Assembly: GCA_014240165.1 (NCBI GenBank)
Contig: JAAZXM010000026.1
Span: forward strand, 1-53,879
DNA length: 53,879 nt
Direction: 5' to 3'
From: Myxococcales bacterium
Lineage (GTDB): Bacteria; Myxococcota_A; UBA9160; UBA4427
A model generated the notes under the pieces. That model was not told where the DNA came from and ran no database searches. It saw only the letters and a program-made list of their open reading frames with translations. Positions 16,731 through 24,419 of the stretch are shown here, piece by piece. Numbering within the stretch: the stretch's first letter is position 1; each line of letters begins with the position of its first letter. The translations under genes were made by a program, and so were the position numbers.

Positions 16731-17984
16731 ATGACTTCTGTCCCCCGACTTCCCGCCATCCCCCGAACCCTGAACGCCCTTGGGCGAGCGGCGGCCCGTT
16801 TGGGAATCCGCCCGGGCAGCCTTGATCCGGACAGCCTGGAGGCCGCAGCCCGCGAGCAAACCGGGCTCAGCGACTTTGGCGAGGATCCATACAGGGACGG
16901 CCTCGATCGCCTGACGAATGCACTGGAAGCCGAGGCCGACCTCAGTGCCCTGGGGCGCTTCATCACCCGGGGTGATCTGGTACGGCTCCTGGGCAACCGC
17001 CTCCAACTCACGGACTGGCACGCGCGAAACCCCGAGATCGGCGTGCGGCCGGTTCGAAGCCCCATCTTCATCGTCGGCCAGGGCCGCACGGGGACCACGA
17101 TACTCCACGAACTGCTGGCCCTGGATCCCGCCAACCGGGTTCCCCAGACCTGGGAAGCCGAATTCCCCTTCCCGCCCCCGGAGCGGGCGGAATACGAACG
17201 CGACCCGCGAATCGCCCAGAGCCAGGCGGAGATCGATCGTTCCGAGAGCCTGATTCCCGACTTCAAACGAATGCACCGCATGGGGGCACAACTTCCCCAG
17301 GAATGCGTGCGCATCACCGCGGCCGCTTTCAAGAGCGCAATCTTTACCGCCCAGTGGCGGATCCCCTCCTATACGCGATGGCTCCTGCGCGATGCCGACA
17401 TGGCGTCGGCCTATGCCTATCACCGCAAGACCCTGCAACTCCTCGAATGGCGCTGCCCCGGCGAGCGCTGGATTCTCAAATCGCCGGGCCATCTCTGGTG
17501 CCCCGAGGCCGTGCTTGCCGCCTACCCCGACGCCCGCTTGATCCAAACCCATCGCGACCCACTCCGCATCCTCTCCTCCCTCTCGAGCCTCGAGGTGGTC
17601 CTTCGCAAGCTGACCAGCGACGCAATCTCGGCGGAGGAAATCGCCCGTGAATGGTCCGAATGGCTCACCCTCGCCTACGAGCGCTCGGTGAATTTTCGCG
17701 AGAAGGCGAACCTTCCCGATTCCCAGGTCATCGATCTTCAATTCCAGGAATTCATCGCCGACCCGCTCGCCGTGGTTCGGCGCATTTACGAACGCTTCGA
17801 TCTCGAACTGCGACCGGAAATAGAAGAGCGGATGCGGGACTATATTCTCAGCAATCCCAGTGATCGCGACGGCGCCCATCGGCACCGACTCGAGGACACC
17901 GGGCTCGATATCGACGAAGAGCGCGCGAAGGTGGCGCGCTACCAGAAATACTTCGACGTGCCCACGGAGACGACCAGCGCCTAG
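16731..17984 (+). CDS. sulfotransferase-family protein
   Basis: 417-residue protein of the Sulfotransfer_3 type. The PAPS 5'-phosphosulfate loop is FIVGQGRTGTTILHELLALD (near residues 112-131) and the 3'-phosphate loop is probably the DARLIQTHRDPLRILSSLSS segment near residue 270. The segment ERWILKSPGHLWCPEAV is also typical. Such proteins in environmental bacteria transfer sulfate to small molecules or glycans. The stop codon overlaps the end of the convergent valS gene by 4 bp. A 402-codon open frame on the opposite strand is a mirror frame without family features. Confidence 0.88.
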   Translation: MTSVPRLPAIPRTLNALGRAAARLGIRPGSLDPDSLEAAAREQTGLSDFGEDPYRDGLDRLTNALEAEADLSALGRFITRGDLVRLLGNRLQLTDWHARNPEIGVRPVRSPIFIVGQGRTGTTILHELLALDPANRVPQTWEAEFPFPPPERAEYERDPRIAQSQAEIDRSESLIPDFKRMHRMGAQLPQECVRITAAAFKSAIFTAQWRIPSYTRWLLRDADMASAYAYHRKTLQLLEWRCPGERWILKSPGHLWCPEAVLAAYPDARLIQTHRDPLRILSSLSSLEVVLRKLTSDAISAEEIAREWSEWLTLAYERSVNFREKANLPDSQVIDLQFQEFIADPLAVVRRIYERFDLELRPEIEERMRDYILSNPSDRDGAHRHRLEDTGLDIDEERAKVARYQKYFDVPTETTSA

Positions 17985-20695
17985 GCGCCCGACGGCTTCT
18001 TCTCGGGCTTCGGCGCAAAGACCGCGTCCTCGATGACGAAGACGCCCATTTCCAGTTCCTCGCGCACCTCGGTGGTATGCGAGAGACAGCGCGCAGCGTC
18101 GACAACGTCGCCCAATACCGGGCCCAGGCGCTCGAGGGTTTCGGCCCCAGCAAGCAAGGTGAGCTTCTCCACCTCCCGCCCCATGGAGACCTCGGCGTCG
18201 GCCTTCGCCTTGTTGATCGCCGCATGGGCCGCCACCGCCAAGTCGAAGCTCGAGGCGTCTTCGGGCGGCGCCACGGCGGCGAAATCCGCCTGCCCGGGCC
18301 AGGGCGCTTGGTGAATGCTCGGGTGCCCCGTCTCCTCGGCGAAGGACCAGGACCAGATTTCCTCGGTGATATAGGGAAGGACCGGGGCAAAGAGCCGCAA
18401 CAGAACCGAGAGCCCCAACCTCAGGCTCGCCACCGCCGAGGCGCTCTCGACGAGATCTGACCCGGTCGCCCCATCCGCATGCTTCCGCGCGCGGGCCTTC
18501 ACGAGTTCCAGGTAGGTATCCGTAAAGTGCGTCCAGAAGAAGGTCTCGGTTTCCTGGAGCGAGTGGGCGTAGTTGTAGACTTCAAATTCGCGGCGACTGC
18601 TCGCGGCGAGCTCTGCCAACTTGGCCACGAACGCGCGATCGAGTTCGACGCTGATCGAATGCGTCTCCCCGGTTTGGGCAAGCACGAATTTTCCGGCGTT
18701 GAAGATCTTCGTGACCAGGCGTTTGCCGATTCCCCAAACCTTTTCGTCGAAAACCGTATCCGAGCCCAAACGCGCGCTCGCCGCCCAATAGCGCCCGGCA
18801 TCTGCCGAATACTTTTCGAGAAGCGGCAGGGGGGTCATGGTCTTCCCCTTGCTCTTGGACATCTTCTTACGGTCGGGATCGAGGATCCAGCCCGAAATCA
18901 TCGCGTTCTTCCAGGGGATCGTATCTTCGTGCAGAAAGGCCTTGGCGATGGTGTAGAACGCCCAGGTGCGAATGATGTCGTGGCCCTGGGGCCGTACGTC
19001 CGCCGGGAAGAGTTTTGCGTGGCGGGCCGGATCATCCCCCCAATGCGAGCTGATCTGGGGTGAGAGCGAACTCGTGAACCAGGTATCGAAAACATCTGGA
19101 TCACCGACGAAGCCGCCGGGCTCGCCCCGCCCCGAGGCCTCATGGCCCGGCGGAATATCCACGGTGGGATCCACGGGAAGCGCACTCGCTTCGGCGATGA
19201 TGGGGTTTTCGTAGTCGGGCTCACCCGCGGCGTCCAGGGGATACCAAACCGGAATCGGCACACCGAAATAGCGCTGGCGACTGAGGCACCAGTCGAGGCT
19301 GAGATTCTCCGTCCAATCCCGAAAGCGGGCGTGCATGAAGGGCGGGTACCAGTCGACTTCTTCCCCCTTGGCGAGCAGGGCGTCCTTGTGATCCATCAAC
19401 CGGGCGAACCATTGGCGCGTGGGCAGGTGCTCCAGCGGGCGCTCCCCGCGCTCGTAGAACTTCACCGGGTGCTCGATGGGCTCGGGATCCGAACGCAGGG
19501 GAGGGCCCCCTCCCGTGGCGCTGCCTTCCGGCTCGGCGAGCAATTCGACGATTCGCTTTTGCGCCTGCTTGACGTTCTTTCCCTCGAGTTCGGCGTAGTA
19601 GCCGTTGGCCTGGGCGGGATCGTGGCTGGGAAACCCATCCGTACCAAACTCGACGGGCAACATGCGCCCATTGCGCCCCACGACCTGACGCAGGGCGAGG
19701 CTCTGCTCGCGCCACCATTGGACATCGGTGGCGTCACCGAAGGTGCAAACCATCAGCACACCTGTCCCCTTCTCGGGATCCGCCAATTCGCTGGGAAAGA
19801 TCGGTACCGGCGCCTTGAAGAGGGGCGTGATCGCCTGGCTGCCGAAAAATTTCTTATAGCGGTCATCGTCGGGATGAGCCGTCACGCCGACGCAGGCCGC
19901 GAGCAGTTCCGGCCGGGTGGTGGCGATGACAAAGGAATCATCACTGCCCTCCACAGCGAACTCGATGTGGTGGTAGGCGCCGGGCATTGGCCGATCCTCG
20001 GCCTCGGCCTGGGCCACCGCGGTTTGGAAATCGACGTCCCACATGGTGGGGGCCTCGCTGCTATAGACCCTGCCCTTCTGCCATAAATCGAGGAAGGAAA
20101 GTTGAGCGGTTCGGCGGCAGTGATCATCGATGGTCTGGTATTCCTGGTCCCAGTCCACCGAAAGGCCCAAGCGTCGCCAGAGCGCGCGGAAATGATCCTC
20201 GTCTTCGTTAATGAGCCCGTAACAGATTTCGATGAAATTCGGCCGGGAGACAAGACGCGCAGGTTTCTTCCGCACCTTGGCGGTCGCCTCTTCGACTTCG
20301 AGTCCCGCTTCGTAGGGCGTATTCGGATCGCAACGCACGTGGTAGTAATTTTGTACCCGGCGCTCGGTGGGCAGACCGTTGTCGTCCCATCCCATGGGAT
20401 AGAAGATGTTCATGCCGAGCATGCGCTTGAAGCGCACCATCACGTCGGCCTGGGTATAGGAGAAGACGTGCCCAATATGGAGCGAACCCGAAGCGGTGGG
20501 CGGAGGCGTGTCGACGACGTAGGTTTCCTCGCGAGCGCGGGCGGGATCCCAGCGGTAGACCCCGGATGCTTGCCACTCGGCATCCCAGCGGGCTTCGGCC
20601 TCGGGCGCGTCGAAATGCTTGGACACCTGGGCGGGATCGATGGAGCGAACCGCCTCGCCCGCGGGCCCGGGGGCCGTTTTTTGCTGATCGCTCAT
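17981..20695 (-). CDS. valS: valine-tRNA ligase
   Basis: Charges tRNA-Val. The start at 20693-20695 gives 904 residues. HIGH is at 73-76 (SLHIGHVFS) and the KMSKS loop is DRKKMSKSKGKTM. The motif GWDDNGLPTERRVQNYY is the form found in a subset of bacterial ValRS, different from the WNPGTDHAGIATQ form of E. coli; the ARLGSDTVFDEK block also supports Val specificity. The C-terminus lacks a long coiled coil, ending soon after the anticodon-binding domain. The open frame extends 72 bp upstream but is less convincing. Convergent with the sulfotransferase, divergent from rpsN. Confidence 0.95.
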   Translation of the reverse strand: MSDQQKTAPGPAGEAVRSIDPAQVSKHFDAPEAEARWDAEWQASGVYRWDPARAREETYVVDTPPPTASGSLHIGHVFSYTQADVMVRFKRMLGMNIFYPMGWDDNGLPTERRVQNYYHVRCDPNTPYEAGLEVEEATAKVRKKPARLVSRPNFIEICYGLINEDEDHFRALWRRLGLSVDWDQEYQTIDDHCRRTAQLSFLDLWQKGRVYSSEAPTMWDVDFQTAVAQAEAEDRPMPGAYHHIEFAVEGSDDSFVIATTRPELLAACVGVTAHPDDDRYKKFFGSQAITPLFKAPVPIFPSELADPEKGTGVLMVCTFGDATDVQWWREQSLALRQVVGRNGRMLPVEFGTDGFPSHDPAQANGYYAELEGKNVKQAQKRIVELLAEPEGSATGGGPPLRSDPEPIEHPVKFYERGERPLEHLPTRQWFARLMDHKDALLAKGEEVDWYPPFMHARFRDWTENLSLDWCLSRQRYFGVPIPVWYPLDAAGEPDYENPIIAEASALPVDPTVDIPPGHEASGRGEPGGFVGDPDVFDTWFTSSLSPQISSHWGDDPARHAKLFPADVRPQGHDIIRTWAFYTIAKAFLHEDTIPWKNAMISGWILDPDRKKMSKSKGKTMTPLPLLEKYSADAGRYWAASARLGSDTVFDEKVWGIGKRLVTKIFNAGKFVLAQTGETHSISVELDRAFVAKLAELAASSRREFEVYNYAHSLQETETFFWTHFTDTYLELVKARARKHADGATGSDLVESASAVASLRLGLSVLLRLFAPVLPYITEEIWSWSFAEETGHPSIHQAPWPGQADFAAVAPPEDASSFDLAVAAHAAINKAKADAEVSMGREVEKLTLLAGAETLERLGPVLGDVVDAARCLSHTTEVREELEMGVFVIEDAVFAPKPEKKPSGA

Positions 20696-20824
20696 GGCGC
20701 TCTCGTCTCCGGAAAAGGGTCTGGGGGACCTCGCGGCGGGCCCTTCCCTCGGGCCAGCGCCCGCCAAGTCTCACGGGGCCGTGAACATAGACCAGTCGGC
20801 CACTTGCGAGCGCCGAGAGCACCA

Positions 20825-20842
20825 TTTTCCCCTGGGGGAAAA
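20825..20842. promoter_or_regulatory. 18-bp palindrome between valS and rpsN
   Basis: TTTTCCCC-TG-GGGGAAAA is a perfect inverted repeat in the 250-bp divergent gap, 103 bp before the rpsN ATG. Its position suits an operator, possibly for a zinc-responsive repressor given the zinc-independent ribosomal genes downstream, but it does not match the AT-rich Zur boxes I know from enteric bacteria. Confidence 0.4.
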
Positions 20843-20945
20843 GCGCGCGACCGGCGCCCGGGTACTGGCGCGCGGGCCCGCTCGGGCGTAATCTCCGGCG
20901 CTCCCCACGCACCCCGCGTGCGGACCCCGTCCCATTGGAGCAAGC

Positions 20946-21251
20946 ATGGCGAAGAAGTCCCAGATCAACCGCGATAACCGCCGCAAGGCGCTGATCGCTA
21001 AATACGCCGAGCGCCGAGCGGAGTTGCGCAAGAAGCTCGGTGACCCGGAGGTCTCCATCGCGGAGAAACTCGAGGTACAGAAAGCCTTCTCCAAGCTTCC
21101 CCGTAACTCTTGCCCCACCCGGCTGAACCGCCGTTGCGCGGTATCGGGCCGGTCCAAGGGGTACTATCAAAAATTCGGCATCTCCCGCATCGCCCTGCGC
21201 GAATTGGCCCTGGCGGGTCAACTCCCGGGCGTGCGTAAATCCAGCTGGTAA
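20946..21251 (+). CDS. rpsN: 30S ribosomal protein S14, zinc-independent form
   Basis: 101 residues, the long S14 form. [43 protein letters not shown] and the LPGVRKSSW end are diagnostic. It lacks the two CxxC pairs of zinc-binding S14, so it is the C-minus type. It is followed by L31 type B, 115 bp downstream, and L28 convergently; this combination is the set induced on zinc starvation in other bacteria. Confidence 0.97.
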   Translation: MAKKSQINRDNRRKALIAKYAERRAELRKKLGDPEVSIAEKLEVQKAFSKLPRNSCPTRLNRRCAVSGRSKGYYQKFGISRIALRELALAGQLPGVRKSSW

Positions 21252-21261
21252 GCCAGCCATC

Positions 21262-21360
21262 GGCCGGACATAGCCCAGCCATAGCCCGGACATAACCCGG
21301 ACATAGGCCGGGATCGAGCCGGCATCCGGAACTCCGACGAGAGAACGAGAGAACGAGAGA
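21262..21360. repeat. short degenerate repeats between rpsN and rpmE
   Basis: Several copies of an 11-12 bp CCCGGACATAG-like unit run from about 21262 to 21312, followed by three GAGAACGA units at about 21340-21360 directly before the L31 start, where the GAGAGAAACG purine run may also act as ribosome binding site. Confidence 0.75.
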
Positions 21361-21366
21361 AACGTC

Positions 21367-21837
21367 ATGAAGCCCGAAATTCATCCCGACTACCACGATG
21401 TGATCTTCGTCGACTCTGCGACAGGCACCGAGTGGACGAGTCGATCCACCGTGACCTCCAAGGAAACACGGGAGATCGACGGGGTCGAGGTCCCGGTGGT
21501 CCGCCTGGAAATCTCGGCCGTCAGCCATCCCTTCTGGACGGGTACCCAGCGCGAACTCGATGCCGACGGCAAGATCGACCGCTTCCGCAAGCGCTATGGG
21601 GGCGTAAAGGCCGGCTCCGCAACCGCAGAAGCTCCGGCGGAAGCCGAGGCGAGCGAAGAGGCCGGAGAAGAGGCCGGAGAAGAGGCCAGCGAAGCGCCGG
21701 CGGCCGACGATGCGGCCGATAATGCGGCCGACGATGCGGCCGATAATGCGGCCGATAATGCGGCCGACGATACGGCCAGCGATGCGGCCAGCGAAGAAAC
21801 GCCGAGCGACGATCCCGCTCCCAGCGAAAGCGCCTGA
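21367..21837 (+). CDS. rpmE2: 50S ribosomal protein L31 type B with long acidic repeat tail
   Basis: The first about 80 residues are L31 type B: MKPEIHPDYHDVIFVDSATG, the TSRSTV strand, EISAVSHPFWTGTQ and DGKIDRFRKRYG. There are no cysteines, as expected for the zinc-free paralogue. The remaining about 75 residues are not found in ordinary L31 (80-90 residues): an Ala/Glu/Gly part (AEEAGEEAGEEA type) and then a run of AADDAADN units encoded by a 12-bp tandem repeat. The tail is strongly acidic. It lies between rpsN and rpmB. Identification of the core is secure; the role of the tail is unknown. Confidence 0.93.
   Translation: MKPEIHPDYHDVIFVDSATGTEWTSRSTVTSKETREIDGVEVPVVRLEISAVSHPFWTGTQRELDADGKIDRFRKRYGGVKAGSATAEAPAEAEASEEAGEEAGEEASEAPAADDAADNAADDAADNAADNAADDTASDAASEETPSDDPAPSESA
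21646..21795 (+). repeat. 12-bp tandem repeats in the L31 tail
   Basis: A first array of GAGGCCGGAGAA units (about 21656-21690) is followed by about eight units of GCGGCCGAYRAT from 21700. The period is four codons, so expansion keeps the frame. Confidence 0.9.
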
Positions 21838-21933
21838 TCGCCTTCAGCTGACCTCATGCGGGTCCGGGCGAGAGCCCATCGGCCGCTGCCCAAGCCGAAG
21901 TCGGCTGGCGCACTCGAACCGCGCCCCATCACT

Positions 21934-21993
21934 CTGCCCAGCACCCTGCCAAGCACCCTGCCCAGCACTCTGCCAAGCACTCTGCCCAGCGAG
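21934..21993. repeat. 12-bp tandem repeat, five copies, after rpmE2
   Basis: Five units of YCTGCCMAGCAC in the gap between the convergent L31 and L28 genes. Alternating CCC and CAA variants suggest growth by doubling of a 24-bp unit. Confidence 0.85.
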
Positions 21994-22039
21994 CAAGCGC
22001 CACGCGGGTCACCCAGGGTTCAGGCCCGGGGTTCGGGGT

Positions 22040-22333
22040 TCAGGCTCTGGGAGAAGAGAGCTTCTTCTTGATCTGGCGCTTGAGGCGAACGGCCTCGGGC
22101 ATCAGCTTTTCATCCCTTGTGCCGAGCAGGAAGGCCTCGAGGCCGCCCTTTTTCTGCACCGTCCGCAGCGTCCGCGCCGCAACGCGCAAGCGGATATTTC
22201 GCCCGAGAACCGGCGACGAGAAGGTCACCTTCTGGATATTCGGCTCGAAACGGCGATTCGTTGCCCGCATCGAGTGGGAAACGTTGTGGCCGTATTGAAC
22301 TTCCTTGCCTGTCAGTGCGCAGCGGCGGGCCAT
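22040..22333 (-). CDS. rpmB: 50S ribosomal protein L28
   Basis: 97 residues from the ATG at 22331-22333, with an AGGAG ribosome binding site 9 nt upstream. MARRCALTGKEVQYGHNVSH, TNRRFEPNIQKV and RIRLRVAARTLRTV-like segments identify L28; the usual zinc-binding CxxC pairs are not present. The longer open frame upstream (to 22507) is not supported. Convergent with the L31 gene. Confidence 0.95.
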   Translation of the reverse strand: MARRCALTGKEVQYGHNVSHSMRATNRRFEPNIQKVTFSSPVLGRNIRLRVAARTLRTVQKKGGLEAFLLGTRDEKLMPEAVRLKRQIKKKLSSPRA

Positions 22334-22658
22334 AGTGGACAACGTCTCCTGAGCGCGGGGTCGCGCCGACGAATTTTGAAGAGGGGGATAGTTAGCGAGG
22401 GTGCCCCGGCGGGTCAACCAGAGACCCGCCTGGACAGGCAAAACGCCCCTTTCCCCGAAGGGAAGGTCAGGGGCAGAGCGCGTTTGAAGAGCGCGTTTGA
22501 GGAGCACGTTTGAAGAGCGCGTTTGAGGAGCGCGTTTCGAGGGCAGATCTAGAGGGCTCGTGGTCCAGCGCCTCTAAACCGACCGGATCTCGCCGAGCGG
22601 TTCTAGCCGAGCTCCTCTAACCCAGCTCCTCTAGAAAGGCGCCTCTAGCCGAGCGCCT
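22334..22658. other. 325-bp intergenic stretch rich in short repeats
   Basis: No gene is supported here. It carries the L28 promoter side, a 13-bp tandem repeat (22476-22540) and, from about 22545 to 22658, a family of degenerate units built on CTCTARMSSAGC-like words around repeated CTCTA/TCTAG hexamers. Confidence 0.7.
22476..22540. repeat. 13-bp tandem repeat, five copies
   Basis: Five consecutive units of GAGCGCGTTTGAR (one copy GAGCACG). The period is not a multiple of three and the region is non-coding. Confidence 0.88.
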
Positions 22659-22660
22659 TT
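22645..22660. terminator. compact hairpin at the DUF3127 stop
   Basis: CGCCTTTAAAAAGGCG can fold into a 6-7 bp stem with a tiny loop; it includes the TAA stop of the DUF3127 gene. It is a possible weak terminator for that gene. Confidence 0.35.
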
Positions 22661-23015
22661 AAAAAGGCGGCTCCTCGCTGAATATCGGAGGCTCTTCGGG
22701 CATCGGGGGCTCTTCCTCGGCAGCCGGCGCGTCCGCGCTCAGCGCGATCTGCCAGACGTCCAGGCTATTGAAGTAGCGGACATCCCCTTTCGGGCTCGTC
22801 CACTCACGCCCGCGCAGGTTGAATTCTACCTGCACCGAGTCGCCCTTGGAAAAGGCATCCAGCGCCTCGCAGCGATCTCCCGTCAATTGGAAGAGAACGA
22901 ATTGGGGGAAGCGGGAATCCGTCAGCTCGAGAACGAACTCTCGCTTCCGGAAGCGCTCGGTCTTCTGCTCCGTCTCGAAGAGAACGTGGAGTTTGCCGCT
23001 GATCTCGTAGCTCAT
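22659..23015 (-). CDS. DUF3127-domain protein
   Basis: The supported start is the ATG at 23013-23015, giving 118 residues. Residues 1-93 form the DUF3127 fold: SYEISGKLHVLFETEQKT, the FRKREFVLELTD strand, FQLTGDRCEALDAF, and WTSPKGDVRYFNSLDVWQI at the end. These proteins resemble single-stranded DNA-binding OB folds and are usually small stand-alone proteins; function unproven. The C-terminal 25 residues are Pro/Glu-rich (EEPPMPEEPP). The acidic tail recalls SSB tails but lacks the terminal DDDIPF-type motif, although it does end in PPF. The upstream open frame to 23543 overlaps the acyl-CoA dehydrogenase gene and is not used. Confidence 0.88.
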   Translation of the reverse strand: MSYEISGKLHVLFETEQKTERFRKREFVLELTDSRFPQFVLFQLTGDRCEALDAFSKGDSVQVEFNLRGREWTSPKGDVRYFNSLDVWQIALSADAPAAEEEPPMPEEPPIFSEEPPF

Positions 23016-23230
23016 GGCGCCCAGCATAGAGCGGAAAGTGCGCCTGCGCACAGCGCAGGCACCCCGGCGAGGGCGGGGCAATCCGCTCGTTCCCGACTCC
23101 AGCATCCGGGCCCCGGTGCGCAATCCAGGCAATTGTTCGGTCTCCCGGCGTATGCGAAGCTGTGACGCCGGTTCCCGCCTGGGAACCCCACCTGAAACCT
23201 GGCGCCGACGACGCGGAACGGGAGCCGACC

Positions 23231-24409
23231 ATGGACCTTCAATTCTCAGCCGAGCAACTCGAATTCCAACAGGAGGTCCGCGACTGGATCGCCAGGGAAC
23301 TCCCGCGACCCTTCGCGGACGAGGTCCGCGACCCGGCCCACGACGCCGATTCTCTGGTCGAGGTGCGCCGGGGTTGGCAAAGGAAGCTGAACGATGCCGG
23401 CTACCTCGGCATGCGCTGGGCCACGGAATGGGGCGGCCGGGGAGCCACCGAAGTCGAGGAGGCCATTCTCCACGCCGAATTGAACCGCGCCGATGCCCCC
23501 ATCGTTCCCAATTTTCTCGGGATTTCCCTGCTGGGTCCGGCACTGATTCATCACGGCAGCGAGGAACAACGTCGGCGCTTCATTCCGAAAATGCTCTCCG
23601 CCGACGAGATCTGGTGCCAGGGTTTCAGTGAGCCCAGCTCGGGGTCGGACCTCGCCTCCCTACGCACCCGGGCGGAGCCCGACGGCGACGATTTCCGCAT
23701 TACCGGGCAGAAGGTTTGGACCACGTTCGGCCCCTGGGCGGATTGGATCTTCGTGCTCGCGCGAACGGATCCCGACGACCGCCACGGAGGCATCAGCTTC
23801 TTCCTGGTCCCCATCGATCAGGAGGGCGTCGAGATGCGCCCGCTCAAGCAGATCACCGGCGAATCCGAGTTCGGCGAGGTTTTCTTCGACGGCGCGCTCG
23901 CCCGCCGGGAACACCTGGTCGGCCAACTCGGCGAGGGCTGGCGCATCGCCATGACGGTTCTCGGTTATGAGCGCGGGGCCTCCACCCTGGCGAACCCGGC
24001 GGACTATGAACGGCAGCTGGGCGGCCTGGTGAGCGCTCTCAAGGAACGCGGCGAACTCGAGCACGCCGCCGTGCGCGAAAAGCTCGGGAAGCTGGTGGTG
24101 GACAACGAAGTGATGCGCGCCAACGGGCTGCGCACCTTGGCGAATATCGCGGCGGGCATCGCCCCGGGGCCAGAATCATCCATCGAAAAGATCTTCTGGT
24201 CGGAATACCACCAACGCATGACCGACGCCGCCGTCGAGTTGCTCGGGCCCCAGGGCATGCTCGAAGCACGCTCGCCCAATGCCCGGACCGAGGTGGACTG
24301 GGCCTACCAATACCTCTGGTCGCGAGCGGGCACGATCTATTCGGGCTCTTCCGAAATCCAACGCAACATCATCGCCAAGCGGGTTCTCCGCATGCCCACG
24401 GCCCGCTAG
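23231..24409 (+). CDS. acyl-CoA dehydrogenase family protein (first of a pair)
   Basis: FAD enzyme of 392 residues that introduces the alpha-beta double bond in an acyl-CoA. Motifs: QGFSEPSSGSDLASLRT (FAD/substrate region), ITGQKVWTT, and the C-terminal YSGSSEIQRNIIAKRVLRMP. The residue at the usual catalytic position would be in the late helix (DAAVELLGPQGM segment) and is not clearly a Glu. The ATG has a GGGAG site 7 nt upstream. Its stop is followed directly by the ribosome binding site of the next dehydrogenase gene (TAGGAGGACTCCA), so the two are an operon. Pairs like this often form heteromeric dehydrogenases in steroid or side-chain degradation. Confidence 0.94.
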   Translation: MDLQFSAEQLEFQQEVRDWIARELPRPFADEVRDPAHDADSLVEVRRGWQRKLNDAGYLGMRWATEWGGRGATEVEEAILHAELNRADAPIVPNFLGISLLGPALIHHGSEEQRRRFIPKMLSADEIWCQGFSEPSSGSDLASLRTRAEPDGDDFRITGQKVWTTFGPWADWIFVLARTDPDDRHGGISFFLVPIDQEGVEMRPLKQITGESEFGEVFFDGALARREHLVGQLGEGWRIAMTVLGYERGASTLANPADYERQLGGLVSALKERGELEHAAVREKLGKLVVDNEVMRANGLRTLANIAAGIAPGPESSIEKIFWSEYHQRMTDAAVELLGPQGMLEARSPNARTEVDWAYQYLWSRAGTIYSGSSEIQRNIIAKRVLRMPTAR

Positions 24410-24419
24410 GAGGACTCCA

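Noticed and set aside
16677..17885. 402-codon open frame on the minus strand over the sulfotransferase gene
   Set aside because: Mirror frame of a GC-rich gene; no family features, and the plus-strand protein has clear PAPS-binding motifs.
21700..21993. CRISPR array
   Set aside because: Units are 12 bp and contiguous without spacers.
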